In this document: positions 16,137 through 24,851 of the stretch, in pieces
How positions within the stretch are numbered: the stretch's first letter is position 1
Layout of the letters: the number at the start of each line of letters is the position of its first letter
Assembly (NCBI GenBank): GCA_963816975.1
Contig: CAWFMD010000003.1
Coordinates: 186,001 to 250,000, forward strand
DNA: 64,000 nucleotides
Reading direction: 5' to 3'
Origin: DASRIA01 sp963816975
GTDB lineage: Bacteria > Actinomycetota > Thermoleophilia > Solirubrobacterales > JBBDJG01
The notes under the pieces: model-generated
What the model was told of the DNA's origin: nothing
What the model saw: only the letters and a program-made list of their open reading frames with translations
The model's database searches: none
Position numbers and translations under genes: made by a program

Positions 16137-17610
16137 GCAGCGCCAGCGCGATCAGCGGGAACACCCAGGCCAGGTACGTGTAGCTCCAGTAGTTCGCCGC
16201 GAGCTGGACGGCCAGCAGGATCGCCGCGCCGAGCCCGGCCATGCGGCGCGGGTCGCTCGCCAGCCCGCGATCGCGCCGCACTCGCATGCACGCTGCCGCG
16301 ATGCCGGCCAGCACGGCCGCCTGGAACACGGCCTGCGCGGCCCCGATTCCGAGGACCGTCCAGGGCGAGAGCAGCGAGCCGCGCTCGGCCTGGAATGACA
16401 GGGCCGCGGCCATGTCCGCGAGGCCGGCGGGCCCGCCCAGGGCCAGCAGCGCGATCGCCAGTCCGGCGCTGAGCGCCGCCGCGCCCACGACGGTCCGGCC
16501 GCGCCGCCGGGCGGCGGCCACCCACAGCGGCACCAAAGCAAGCGGCGCGAGCTTCACCCAACCGGCGGCAGTCAGTGCGGCGGTCGAGCCCAGCGCCAGT
16601 GCCATCGCCACAACCGCCGCGGCGACCACGTCGTTGGAGCCGCTCGAGGCCGCGATCATCACGGGTGGGAAAGCAAGCATCCCGAGCGCAACCCGGCTGC
16701 CGTCACCCCCGGCGCGCCGCGCCGCGAAGCCCAGCGCAGAGGCCGCGAGCAGCGAGCAGCCGGTTGCGACCCACAGCGCCCCGTCGAGGTTGTCGAAGCC
16801 GTCGCGCACGGGAGCGATCAGCGCCGCGGGGAGGTATGCGAGGTAGGCCAGGATCGGATAGGTGTCGCCGTGCACCAGGTCCCCGGGAACAAGCTCGCCA
16901 TAGGGCAGCGCCCCGGCGAGCAGCTTCGTGGCGCCCGCCATCGAGGCGAACCCCACGTCGCTCACCAGCCCGCCCGGGATCGACAGCAACGCCAGCGCGG
17001 CAGCAGCGCATGCCACGCACAGCCGCCGGGCCAAGCGCGACATCCGCTCGAATACGGCGACGCCGGGATCGCGCGCGACCGGGCCCAGCGCCACGCGCGC
17101 ACAGCGACCCGTGAGATAGACCAGCAGGGCGCCGGCCGCGATCACGCTCCACTCCAGCAGGCGCTCGTTCAGGAGCACGATCGGCACGACGAACAGCGCC
17201 AGCGCGGCCGCATCGACGTTCTCGATCCGCCGCAGGGGAAGGCGCACACTGGAAAGCAGGAACAGCGCGACCAGTCCCGCCAGGCCCAGCGCACTTTGAC
17301 CGACCGCGCTGCCGATCCGCACGTGACCAGCCGCGTAGCGATTCAGGCTCGCGACGTCGCCGGCCCGCGGGACGGCCGCCTCCAGCACGATGCGGGGACC
17401 GTCGAAAAAGGCCACGCGGGTGCTGTGGTCGTCGAGCGGGGTCGTCTGCACGCGATCGAACGGGTGGCGCGCGAGGTGGCTGCGGGCAGCAGGGTCGCCG
17501 AGCACCGCGGCCCGCGCCGCACCCTCCGAGGGCCGGGCGGAGGAGCCGTCGGCGGAGCGCAGCAGCAGGAGCGCCACCAGCGCGAGGCAGAACACGACCA
17601 CGACGAGCAC
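16102..17610 (-). CDS. Polytopic membrane protein, GT87-like glycosyltransferase candidate
   Basis: A 502-residue protein with about ten to twelve hydrophobic segments and a soluble stretch after the first one (about 25-85). The layout, the central PYGELVPGD...YPILAYL region and the later short WVKLAPLALVPLW segment resemble GT-C/DUF2029 (GT87) polyprenol-phosphate mannosyltransferases. The catalytic Asp motif is not clear, so the assignment is tentative. GTG 17610 is the first start after an in-frame TGA. No promoter hexamer is evident. The 3' end overlaps the enoyl-CoA hydratase gene by 35 bases. Confidence 0.6.
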   Translation of the reverse strand: MLVVVVFCLALVALLLLRSADGSSARPSEGAARAAVLGDPAARSHLARHPFDRVQTTPLDDHSTRVAFFDGPRIVLEAAVPRAGDVASLNRYAAGHVRIGSAVGQSALGLAGLVALFLLSSVRLPLRRIENVDAAALALFVVPIVLLNERLLEWSVIAAGALLVYLTGRCARVALGPVARDPGVAVFERMSRLARRLCVACAAAALALLSIPGGLVSDVGFASMAGATKLLAGALPYGELVPGDLVHGDTYPILAYLAYLPAALIAPVRDGFDNLDGALWVATGCSLLAASALGFAARRAGGDGSRVALGMLAFPPVMIAASSGSNDVVAAAVVAMALALGSTAALTAAGWVKLAPLALVPLWVAAARRRGRTVVGAAALSAGLAIALLALGGPAGLADMAAALSFQAERGSLLSPWTVLGIGAAQAVFQAAVLAGIAAACMRVRRDRGLASDPRRMAGLGAAILLAVQLAANYWSYTYLAWVFPLIALALLMPSRAPQPSA

Positions 17611-17697
17611 GGGAGCGCCGCGCGGCCGGCCCAGCCTGGTCGCGTGTCGGGATCAGGACCGCCACACAGCCAAAATCGGCAGCGGAGCGGGTGGCGA

Positions 17698-18612
17698 TTA
17701 GGCCCGGTGCCAGACCACCGGGCCCGCGGTCAGCAGATGGCCCGACAGCGGGCGCCCCAGCACCTCCTGGGCGCGGCGCGCGCAGCCCAGCAGGCGCTCG
17801 AGGTCGATCCCGGTCGCCACTCCCATCTCGTGCAGCATCGACACCAGGTCCTCGGTCGCGATGTTCCCGGTCGCCCCGCGCGGCACGGGGCAGCCGCCGA
17901 GCTCACCGAACGAGCTTTCGAACGAATCGATTCCGGACTCGAGCGCGGCCAGCACGTTGGCGAGGCCCTGCCCCCGTGTGTTGTGGAAGTGCGCGGTCAG
18001 CTCCGCGCCGGGCAGCTCGTCGCGAGCGCGCTCGAAGAAGCCGCGCACCTGCACCGGGTTCGCCATGCCGGTCGTGTCGCCGAACGCGATCTCCTCGCAG
18101 CCGGCGTCCGCGAGGCGCCGCGCGATTCCGAACACGCGGTCGAGTGGCACGTCGCCCTCGTACGGGCAGCCGAACGAAACGGAGATCACGCCTTCGCAGC
18201 GCAGGCCCGCGTCTCGCGCCCCGGCTACGACGCGCTCGAGCCCCGCGAGCGACTCCTCGATCGAGCGGTTCACGTTCCTACGGTTGTGCGTCTCGCTCGC
18301 CGACAGGAACAGATTCACCTCGTCGAACTCGAAGTCGCCGGCCAGCGCACGCTCGAGGCCGCGCTCGTTCGGAATCAGGACGGAATAGGCGACATCCGGG
18401 TTGCGCTTGATCCCACGAAGCACCTCCTCCGCGTCCGAGAGCTGCGGGATCACGTCCGGGCGCACGAACGACGTGACCTCGAGCCGCTGCAGCCCGGTCT
18501 GGGACAGGCAGTCGATCAGCCCCACCTTCTCGTCGGTCGCGATGACTTCGGGCTCGTTCTGAAAGCCGTCCCTGGGGCCGACCTCCCTGATGCGGACCTC
18601 TTCCGGCAGCAC
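17698..18612 (-). CDS. Hydroxymethylglutaryl-CoA lyase
   Basis: A 304-residue TIM-barrel enzyme cleaving HMG-CoA to acetyl-CoA and acetoacetate, the last step of leucine degradation. Motifs: VGPRDGFQNE (metal Asp and catalytic Arg), SAS-ETHNRRN, CPYEGDV, GDTTGMANP, HFHNTRG (metal His pair), and GELGGCPVPRGATGN holding the lyase signature Cys. Start GTG 18612 begins 2 bases after the stop of the upstream SDR gene, so the two form an operon. The methylcrotonyl-type carboxyltransferase at 12816 would fit the same pathway. Confidence 0.9.
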   Translation of the reverse strand: MLPEEVRIREVGPRDGFQNEPEVIATDEKVGLIDCLSQTGLQRLEVTSFVRPDVIPQLSDAEEVLRGIKRNPDVAYSVLIPNERGLERALAGDFEFDEVNLFLSASETHNRRNVNRSIEESLAGLERVVAGARDAGLRCEGVISVSFGCPYEGDVPLDRVFGIARRLADAGCEEIAFGDTTGMANPVQVRGFFERARDELPGAELTAHFHNTRGQGLANVLAALESGIDSFESSFGELGGCPVPRGATGNIATEDLVSMLHEMGVATGIDLERLLGCARRAQEVLGRPLSGHLLTAGPVVWHRA

Positions 18613-18614
18613 CC

Positions 18615-19361
18615 CTAGATCATGCCAAGGCCACCGCTCACACCGAGCGTCTGGCCGGTTACGTAGGAGGAGTCGGATGAGCACAGGAAGGCGATCGTGG
18701 CGGCCACCTCGTCGGGCGTGCCCGCTCTCCGCAGGACGGTCGACCCGATCATCGTCTTCTGGACCTTCGCCCCGAGCTCGCCGAGCTCACTCGCACGCCG
18801 GAACAGGGGCGTGTCGATCGGGCCGGGCGCGACGGCGTTGCAGCTCACGTTGAAGCGCCCACCCTCGCGCGCGATCGTCTTGGTGAACGCGATCACGCCG
18901 CCCTTTGCGGCCGAGTAGGCGGCCGAGCCGGACGAGCCGACGCGGCCCGCCTCGGACGCGACGTTCACGATCCGCCCGCCGCCCCGTTCGATCATGCCCG
19001 GCAGCACCGCGTGGGTCACACGCATCACACCCATCAGGTTGATGTCCACCACCCGCGTCCACAGCTCTTCCTCGGTGTCCTTGAAGAACCCGAACCAATC
19101 GGTGCCCGCGTTGTTGACGAGGATCGCGAGTGGTCCCATGTCGCGCTCCACGCACTCGACCGCGTGCCGCACGGAATGCGGGCTCGTCACGTCCATCTCG
19201 TAGTCGTTGCCGTTGGTGTCGCCCGCCACTTCGCGCGCACCGTCGAGGTTCACGTCGCACACCGCCACCCGCGCGCCCTCGGCGGCGAGCCGCCGGCAGG
19301 TCGCGGCGCCGATGCCGCTGGCTCCGCCGGTGACGATCGCGATCTGGCCCTCGAGCCTCAC
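18615..19361 (-). CDS. Short-chain dehydrogenase/reductase
   Basis: A 248-residue classical SDR. It has the NAD(P) motif TGGASGIG, NNAG at 86-89, the catalytic Ser-Tyr-Lys (SAAYSAAKGG), APGPIDTPLF, and a C-terminal GG-GMI. An Asp after the second strand (VCDVN) suggests NAD(H) preference. Close relatives act on 3-hydroxyacyl-CoA or cyclohexanecarboxyl-CoA derivatives; the exact substrate is unknown. GTG 19361 lies 6 bases after TAGGCT. The promoter overlaps that of the divergent P450 gene. First gene of an operon with HMG-CoA lyase. Confidence 0.85.
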   Translation of the reverse strand: MRLEGQIAIVTGGASGIGAATCRRLAAEGARVAVCDVNLDGAREVAGDTNGNDYEMDVTSPHSVRHAVECVERDMGPLAILVNNAGTDWFGFFKDTEEELWTRVVDINLMGVMRVTHAVLPGMIERGGGRIVNVASEAGRVGSSGSAAYSAAKGGVIAFTKTIAREGGRFNVSCNAVAPGPIDTPLFRRASELGELGAKVQKTMIGSTVLRRAGTPDEVAATIAFLCSSDSSYVTGQTLGVSGGLGMI

Positions 19362-19367
19362 CGCCAG

Positions 19368-19377
19368 AGCCTATATT
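19368..19377. promoter_or_regulatory. Overlapping divergent -10 elements (SDR / P450)
   Basis: In AGCCTATATT the minus strand reads TAGGCT (19373-19368), 6 bases from GTG 19361. The plus strand reads TATATT (19372-19377), 11 bases from ATG 19389. The two hexamers share two base pairs, so polymerase can use only one direction at a time. Confidence 0.6.
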
Positions 19378-19388
19378 GCGGTGCACGC

Positions 19389-20741
19389 ATGTCGCTTCCC
19401 CCCGGACCTCGCGCTCCGGCGCCCATCCAGATGTGGGAGTGGATCGTGCGCCCGATCCAGTTCCTCGAGCGCTGCTCGCTGCGCTACGGCGACGTGTTCA
19501 CGGTGCGCTTCCCGATCGGGACCGTGATCTTCCTCGCGGACCCCGCGGTGATCAAGCAGGTCTTCACCGGTGACCCCGACACGTTCCACGCGGGAGAGGC
19601 GAACGCGACCCCGCTCGAGCCCTTGATGGGCCGCAACTCCGTGCTGCTGCTCGACGGGCCCGAGCACATGCGCCAGCGCAAGCTGATGCTCCCCTCCTTC
19701 CACGGTGAGCGGATGCAGCGCTACGGGGACGTGATGCGCGAGGTGGCCGAGCACGAGATCGCACGCTGGCCGATGGGCGAGCCGTTCGGGCTGCGGCCCC
19801 GCACGCAGGAGATCACGCTTCAGATCATCATGCGCACGGTCTTCGGGATCGACGACGCGGAGCGGCTCGCGCGCCTCGGCGAGCGCCTCGGTGCGCTGCT
19901 CGACATCGGTATGCAGAGCCGCGCGCTCGCGACGATCGCGCTGCCGCGGCTGCGCCGCACGATCGGGCGCCGCGTCTGGCAGCGCTTCCTGCGGCTGCGC
20001 GCCGCGGCCGACGCGGAGATCTACGACGAGATCGCGCGGCGGCGCCGCGCAACCGACGTCGAGGACCGCGATGACGTGCTCTCGATCCTGCTCCAGGCCC
20101 GCGACGAGCAGGGCGGCGCGCTCACCGACGAGGAGCTGCGCGACGAGCTGATGACGCTGCTGGTCGCCGGCCACGAGACGACCGCGACCTCGCTGGCCTG
20201 GGCATTCGAGCTGCTGCTGCGCCACCCCGAGCCGCTGGCGCGCCTGCAGGCAGAGGTCGAGCTCGGGAACGGAGCGGGCGAGTACCTCGACGCCGTAATC
20301 AAGGAGACGCTGCGCATCCGCCCGGTCGTGCCCGGTGTGATCCGCAAGCTGACGGCGCCGATCGAGCTGGCCGGCCATGAGATCCCGGCGGGGATGCGCG
20401 TCGCGCCCAACATCTACCTGACCCACCGGCGCCCCGATGTGTTCCCCGAGCCGGAGCGGTTCCGGCCCGAGCGGTTCATCGAGCGGCCCGCGGAGACGTA
20501 TTCGTGGATCCCGTTCGGCGGCGGCGTGCGGCGCTGCCTGGGCGCGGCGTTCGCGACCTACGAGATGAAGGTCGTGATCCCCGCGATTCTGAGCGCGGTG
20601 CAAATGCGCGCGGTCACTGCGCAGCCGGAGCGAATCCGGCGGCGGGCGATCACGTTCGTCCCGGAGCGGGACGGGCGCGTGGTCGTGGAGGCACGGCGCG
20701 CGCCCTCGCAGACCGCATCGGCGGAGGTCGTCTCCGCCTGA
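19389..20741 (+). CDS. Cytochrome P450
   Basis: A 450-residue soluble haem-thiolate monooxygenase with no membrane anchor. The I-helix AGHETT is at 260-265, the K-helix ETLR at 306-309, the PERF region near 355-358, and the haem loop FGGGVRRCLG has the ligand Cys383. The fold and length resemble CYP110-like bacterial P450s that take hydrophobic substrates, but the substrate cannot be inferred. ATG 19389 is fixed by the promoter TATATT 11 bases upstream. It lies 47 bases ahead of the F420 gene npdG; no ferredoxin or reductase partner is adjacent. Confidence 0.9.
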   Translation: MSLPPGPRAPAPIQMWEWIVRPIQFLERCSLRYGDVFTVRFPIGTVIFLADPAVIKQVFTGDPDTFHAGEANATPLEPLMGRNSVLLLDGPEHMRQRKLMLPSFHGERMQRYGDVMREVAEHEIARWPMGEPFGLRPRTQEITLQIIMRTVFGIDDAERLARLGERLGALLDIGMQSRALATIALPRLRRTIGRRVWQRFLRLRAAADAEIYDEIARRRRATDVEDRDDVLSILLQARDEQGGALTDEELRDELMTLLVAGHETTATSLAWAFELLLRHPEPLARLQAEVELGNGAGEYLDAVIKETLRIRPVVPGVIRKLTAPIELAGHEIPAGMRVAPNIYLTHRRPDVFPEPERFRPERFIERPAETYSWIPFGGGVRRCLGAAFATYEMKVVIPAILSAVQMRAVTAQPERIRRRAITFVPERDGRVVVEARRAPSQTASAEVVSA

Positions 20742-20788
20742 GGCCACCGATCTGCCTGTCGCCGCCCTGCCTGTAGCCTTCCCCGCCC

Positions 20789-21499
20789 ATGGCGGGTCGC
20801 GAGGAGATCGCACAGGCGAGGCAGACGGTCACGATCATCGGCGGCACAGGCGCGCTCGGTTTCGGGCTCGCCGTGCGCTGGGCGATCGCGGGAGTGCCGA
20901 TCGTGATCGGCTCGCGTGACGCAAGCCGCGCGCAGGAGGTGGCGGGGCGTGTGATCGAGCGGGCCGCGCAGGGCGGCGCGACGGACCCGCGTGTCGAGGG
21001 ACTCGAGAACGAGGACGCCGCGGCGCGCGCCAACACCGTCGTGCTGGCCGTACCGTTCCGCGCGCAGGCAGAGAACCTCGCCAACCTGCGCAACTCCATG
21101 CAGCCGCAGACGATCCTGATCGACGCGACGGTGCCGCTCGCGGCGGCGGTCGGCGGGCGCGCGACCCGGACGCTCGGGGTCTGGCAGGGATCGGCGGCCG
21201 CCCAGGCCGTCGAGATGGCGCCGCGCGGCGTGACCGTCGTGTCCGCGCTGCACACGGTGAGCGCCGCCGCGCTGTCGGATCCGTCCATCGCGCTGGACGA
21301 GGACGTGCTGATCGCCGGCGATGACCGCAAGGCCAAGGACGATGTGGCCGAGTTGATCAGGCGCATCCCGGGCCTGCGCCCGGTCGACACCGGCGACCTC
21401 GAGGTATCGCGCATCCTCGAGCAGCTGACCGCGATGCTGATCTCCGTCAACAAGCGCCACAAGATCAAGCACTCGGGCATCCGCATCACGGGCGTGTGA
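20789..21499 (+). CDS. npdG: NADPH-dependent F420 reductase
   Basis: A 236-residue oxidoreductase that moves hydride between F420H2 and NADP+. The N-terminal Rossmann motif IIGGTGALGFG is followed by GSRDASRA, whose Ser/Arg pair is usual for NADP binding. Later segments (VVLAVPFRAQ, FHTVSAAAL-like and the C-terminal helical part) match the Fno/NpdG family. ATG 20789 follows TAGCCT (20774-20779) by 9 bases. Its GTGTGA end overlaps the start of cofD by 4 bases, placing it first in a four-gene F420 operon. Confidence 0.88.
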   Translation: MAGREEIAQARQTVTIIGGTGALGFGLAVRWAIAGVPIVIGSRDASRAQEVAGRVIERAAQGGATDPRVEGLENEDAAARANTVVLAVPFRAQAENLANLRNSMQPQTILIDATVPLAAAVGGRATRTLGVWQGSAAAQAVEMAPRGVTVVSALHTVSAAALSDPSIALDEDVLIAGDDRKAKDDVAELIRRIPGLRPVDTGDLEVSRILEQLTAMLISVNKRHKIKHSGIRITGV

Positions 21500-22422
21500 T
21501 CGTCCTCCTTTCCGGCGGCACCGGCGGCGCGAAGCTCGCGCGCGGCCTGCTGGACGAGCTGGGACCGGACCGGCTCGCCGTGATCGCCAACACGGGCGAC
21601 GACATCGCGGCGTTCGGCCTGCACGTCTCCCCCGACCCGGACCTCGTGACCTACTGGCTCGCCGGGGTGATCGACGAGCAGCGCGGCTACGGCATCGCAG
21701 GCGAGACGGAGCACGTATTCGAGCGCGTCGTGGAACTCGGGGGCGAGAGCTGGTTCAGGCTCGGCGACGCGGACCTCGCGACGTGCCTGCTGCGCACGCA
21801 GATGCTGCACGACGGCGCAAGCCTCACGCAAACCACGCGCGTGCTCGCGGAGGCGCGCGGAGTGCCGGCCGCGGTGCTCCCGATGTCCGACCAGCCCGTC
21901 CAGACCCACGTCCGCACGGAGGGCGAGTGGCGCCACTTCCAGGAGTACCTGATCCTGCAGCACTCCGAGCCGCCGCTCGAGGGCGTCGAGTTCCGCGGCG
22001 CCGAGCAGGCCCGGATCACCGCCGAGGTCGCGCTGGTCCTGCGTGAGGCCGAGCTGATCCTGATCGGTCCGTCCAACCCGATCGCCAGCATCGGCCCGAT
22101 GCTCGCGATCCCGGGGATGCGGGACGCGCTGGCCGGCGCGTCGGCTCCCGTCGTCGCGGTCAGCCCGCTGGTGGGCGGCCGCTCCCTGAAGGGCCCGACC
22201 GAGGCGTTCATGCGCTGGGCCGGCCTGCCCGTCGACGACGGCGGCGTGGCCGCAGCCTACGCAGGGATCGCGCAGGGCATGGTGGTGGACCGCGGCACGC
22301 CGACCGGACCGCCGTCGGCCGCCGGAGTTGTCCTGTACCAGACGGACACGCTGATGGAGGGCTCCGAGGGACGGCTGCGGCTGGCCCGCGCGACCCTCGA
22401 CTTCGCGACCACCCTGACGTAG
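21496..22422 (+). CDS. cofD: 2-phospho-L-lactate transferase (F420 biosynthesis)
   Basis: A 308-residue enzyme (CofD/FbiA) that joins the phospholactate or phosphoenolpyruvate moiety to the deazaflavin Fo, giving F420-0 or its dehydro form. Diagnostic segments: the N-terminal LLSGGTGGAKLARG, NTGDD, HVSPDPDLVTY, IGPSNPIASIGPML and SPLVGGRSLKGP. Length is standard. GTG 21496 overlaps the npdG stop. The TAG stop (22420-22422) is also the first half of the hexamer preceding cofC. Confidence 0.93.
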   Translation: MIVLLSGGTGGAKLARGLLDELGPDRLAVIANTGDDIAAFGLHVSPDPDLVTYWLAGVIDEQRGYGIAGETEHVFERVVELGGESWFRLGDADLATCLLRTQMLHDGASLTQTTRVLAEARGVPAAVLPMSDQPVQTHVRTEGEWRHFQEYLILQHSEPPLEGVEFRGAEQARITAEVALVLREAELILIGPSNPIASIGPMLAIPGMRDALAGASAPVVAVSPLVGGRSLKGPTEAFMRWAGLPVDDGGVAAAYAGIAQGMVVDRGTPTGPPSAAGVVLYQTDTLMEGSEGRLRLARATLDFATTLT

Positions 22423-22425
22423 GGT
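22420..22425 (+). promoter_or_regulatory. -10 hexamer overlapping the cofD stop codon
   Basis: TAGGGT starts with the TAG stop of cofD and ends 10 bases before GTG 22436 of cofC, which lacks a Shine-Dalgarno sequence. It could provide an internal promoter in the F420 operon. Confidence 0.5.
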
Positions 22426-22435
22426 TCGCGCCGCC

Positions 22436-23104
22436 GTGGCCACCGCAGCGATCCTCCCCGTCAAGCGATTCGACCAGGCCAAGCAACGGCTGGGCGAGGC
22501 CCTCGGCGCGTCCACGCGCGTGGCGCTGGCGGCCGCCATGTTCGGCGACGTGCTCGCGCAGATCGAGCGGGCCGCCTGCCTCGACGAGATCCTGGTGGTC
22601 TCCGGCGAGCCCGCGGTCCACAGCCTTGCCGCAGAGGCCGGCGCGACCCTGATCGACGACCAGGCCGAGAAGGGCCAGTCGCAGGCCACGCTGGCCGGAT
22701 TGGCGCGGGCGGCGGCCAAAGGTTACGACCGGGCGCTGCTGGTCCCCGGCGACTGCCCGCTGGTCGACCCGGCCGAGCTCGACCTGCTCGTGCGCGGCTC
22801 CGCGGACCACGACGTGGTGGTCGTGCCCGACCGCCACGACCAGGGCACGAACGCGCTCCTGCTGGATCCGTCCGGCCCGTTCGAGCCGAAGTTCGGCCCG
22901 GGCTCGCTGGCGCGGCACCTGGAGCATGCACAGGACAAGCGCCTGCGACACATCGTCACCACGGTGCCGTCACTCGGCCTCGACATCGACACCGGGGCCG
23001 ATCTCGATCAGCTGGTCCTCGCGCTCGACGACGTGCACGGGCGCGCAGCGCGCACGCGGGGAGTGCTCAGCCAGATCGGCCGCATCAGCCACGCCGCGGC
23101 TTGA
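22436..23104 (+). CDS. cofC: 2-phospho-L-lactate/PEP guanylyltransferase
   Basis: A 222-residue nucleotidyltransferase (CofC/FbiD) making the guanylylated three-carbon donor used by CofD. It begins ILPVKRFDQAKQRLG, the nucleotide-binding loop with its Lys, and continues with VPGDCPLVDPAEL, a metal-binding Asp motif, and DRHDQGTNALLL. GTG 22436 is the start; the end overlaps cofE by 4 bases. Confidence 0.92.
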   Translation: MATAAILPVKRFDQAKQRLGEALGASTRVALAAAMFGDVLAQIERAACLDEILVVSGEPAVHSLAAEAGATLIDDQAEKGQSQATLAGLARAAAKGYDRALLVPGDCPLVDPAELDLLVRGSADHDVVVVPDRHDQGTNALLLDPSGPFEPKFGPGSLARHLEHAQDKRLRHIVTTVPSLGLDIDTGADLDQLVLALDDVHGRAARTRGVLSQIGRISHAAA

Positions 23105-23841
23105 GCGCCGCGGCGCTGCTTGCGGCGGCGGTCCCGGGGCTCCCCGAGGTGCACCCGGGCGACGACCTGGCCGCGATGATCGCGGCGGCCGCCGAGATCG
23201 GCGACGGCGACGTCGTGGTGATCAGCCAGAAGATCGTGTCCAAGGCCGAGGGACGCCTGGTGGCACTCGCCGGCGTGCAGCCGTCGCAGCGCGCGCTGGA
23301 GCTCGCCGATGCGCTCGACAAGGATCCGCGGGTGGTGCAGGTCGTGCTCGACGAGAGCACCGAGGTGCTGCGCTCCGAACGCGGGGTGCTGATCACCCGC
23401 ACCCGGCACGGACTCGTCTGCGCGAACGCCGGCGTGGATCGTTCGAACGTTCCGGGAGGCGACGTCGTGTGCCTGCTGCCGCTCGACCCGGACGCCTCGG
23501 CGCGCCGGATCAGGGCCGGGCTGGGGAGCGGCGCCGCGGTCGTGATCGCCGACAGCTTCGGGCGCGCCTGGCGACTCGGTCAGGCGGACGTCGCGATCGG
23601 CTGTGCCGGCATCAGGTCGCTCGACGACCGCCGCGGCACCACGGATGCCGAAGGCCGCGAGCTGATCGCCACGGTCGATGCGATCGCCGACCAGGCTGCG
23701 TCCGCGGCGGCGCTCGTGCGCGACAAGGCCGGCCGCGAGGCCGTCGTGATCGTGCGTGGGCTCGCGCGCTTCGTGACCGCGGAGGACGGGCCCGGCGCGG
23801 CGGCCATCATCCGGCCCCGCGCCGAGGACCTGTTCCCGTAG
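23101..23841 (+). CDS. cofE: F420-0:L-glutamate ligase
   Basis: A 246-residue GTP-dependent ligase adding the poly-gamma-glutamate tail of F420. CofE-family segments include GDVVVISQKIVSKAEGR, ESTEVLRSERGVLITRTRHGLVCANAGVD and ADSFGRAWRLGQADVAIG. It lacks the C-terminal nitroreductase-like domain found in mycobacterial FbiB, so reduction of dehydro-F420, if needed, must come from elsewhere. TTG 23101 overlaps the cofC stop (TTGA). Last gene of the npdG-cofD-cofC-cofE operon. Confidence 0.92.
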   Translation: MSAAALLAAAVPGLPEVHPGDDLAAMIAAAAEIGDGDVVVISQKIVSKAEGRLVALAGVQPSQRALELADALDKDPRVVQVVLDESTEVLRSERGVLITRTRHGLVCANAGVDRSNVPGGDVVCLLPLDPDASARRIRAGLGSGAAVVIADSFGRAWRLGQADVAIGCAGIRSLDDRRGTTDAEGRELIATVDAIADQAASAAALVRDKAGREAVVIVRGLARFVTAEDGPGAAAIIRPRAEDLFP

Positions 23842-23850
23842 GCGTGCGCC

Positions 23851-24846
23851 TTACGGGACCAGCACGGCGGCGCCGCGGAGGTTCCCCGACTTCAGGCGCA
23901 CGAGCGCCTCGTTGGCATCGGCGAGCGCGAACTGCTCGACCTCGGTGTGGATCGACATGCGAGCCGCGAGTCGCATGAAATCGTGCCCGTCCGCGCGTGT
24001 CAGGTTTGCCACGCTGCGCACGACGCGCTCTCCCCAGAGCAGGTCGTAGGGGAACTCCGGGATCGGGCTCATGTGGATTCCGGCGCACACCACCACCCCT
24101 CCCCTGCGCACCGCACCAAGGGCGACCGGCACGAGCGCGCCCACGGGCGCGAAGATGATCGCGCTGTCGAGTGCGACCGGGGGCTGCTCCCCGGGCCCGC
24201 CGGCCCATTTCGCCCCCAGCTCCCGCGCAAACGCCTGGCCCGCCGCGCCGCGCGTGACGACGTACACCTCGTGCCCGCGGTGACGCGCGACCTGGATCAC
24301 GATGTGCGCCGACTGGCCGAAGCCGTACAACCCGATCCGCTCGGCATCCGCGAGCGGCGGCGTACGCGCGAGCCCCAGCGCCCGGTACCCGATTAGCCCC
24401 GCGCACAGCAGCGGCGCGGCCTGTGCGTCGGGGTATGAGTCCGGCAGGGGCAGGGTGAAGTCGGCGCGCGCAACCGCGAACTCGGCATAGCCGCCGTCGC
24501 GCTGGTAGCCCGTGAACGTCGGCGAGTCGCACAGGTTCTCGCTGCCCGCGCGGCAGTATGCGCAGGTGCCGTCGGTGCCGCCGAGCCAGGGCACGCCCAG
24601 GCGGTCGCCGGGCTCGATGCCTGCGACCCCCTCTCCCACCCGCTCGACCACACCTACGACCTGGTGGCCGGGAATCAGCGGCAGCTGCGGGTCCGCCAGC
24701 TCCCCTTCGACGACGTGCAGGTCGGTGCGGCACACGCCGTTCGCGGCGACCTTCACGAGTAGCTCCCCGGGCCCCGGCTCCGGCACCGGAAGGTCGCTCA
24801 GCGCCAGCGGCCGGGTGTCGACCGGCGCCGGAGCGGTGAGGACCAT
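23851..24846 (-). CDS. Zinc-dependent alcohol dehydrogenase
   Basis: A 331-residue MDR enzyme. The catalytic zinc ligands are seen in GVCRTDLHVVEG (Cys, Asp) and GHQVVGVVERVG (His). The structural-zinc loop has CAYCRAGSENLC, with only three of the usual four Cys visible. The coenzyme loop reads GLYGFGQSAH rather than GxGxxG, as in AdhA-like proteins of actinobacteria that are often grouped with mycothiol or aldehyde metabolism. ATG 24846 follows the fbiC stop by 5 bases, so the gene is co-transcribed with fbiC. A link to F420 function is only suggested by context. Confidence 0.85.
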   Translation of the reverse strand: MVLTAPAPVDTRPLALSDLPVPEPGPGELLVKVAANGVCRTDLHVVEGELADPQLPLIPGHQVVGVVERVGEGVAGIEPGDRLGVPWLGGTDGTCAYCRAGSENLCDSPTFTGYQRDGGYAEFAVARADFTLPLPDSYPDAQAAPLLCAGLIGYRALGLARTPPLADAERIGLYGFGQSAHIVIQVARHRGHEVYVVTRGAAGQAFARELGAKWAGGPGEQPPVALDSAIIFAPVGALVPVALGAVRRGGVVVCAGIHMSPIPEFPYDLLWGERVVRSVANLTRADGHDFMRLAARMSIHTEVEQFALADANEALVRLKSGNLRGAAVLVP

Positions 24847-24851
24847 CGCTT

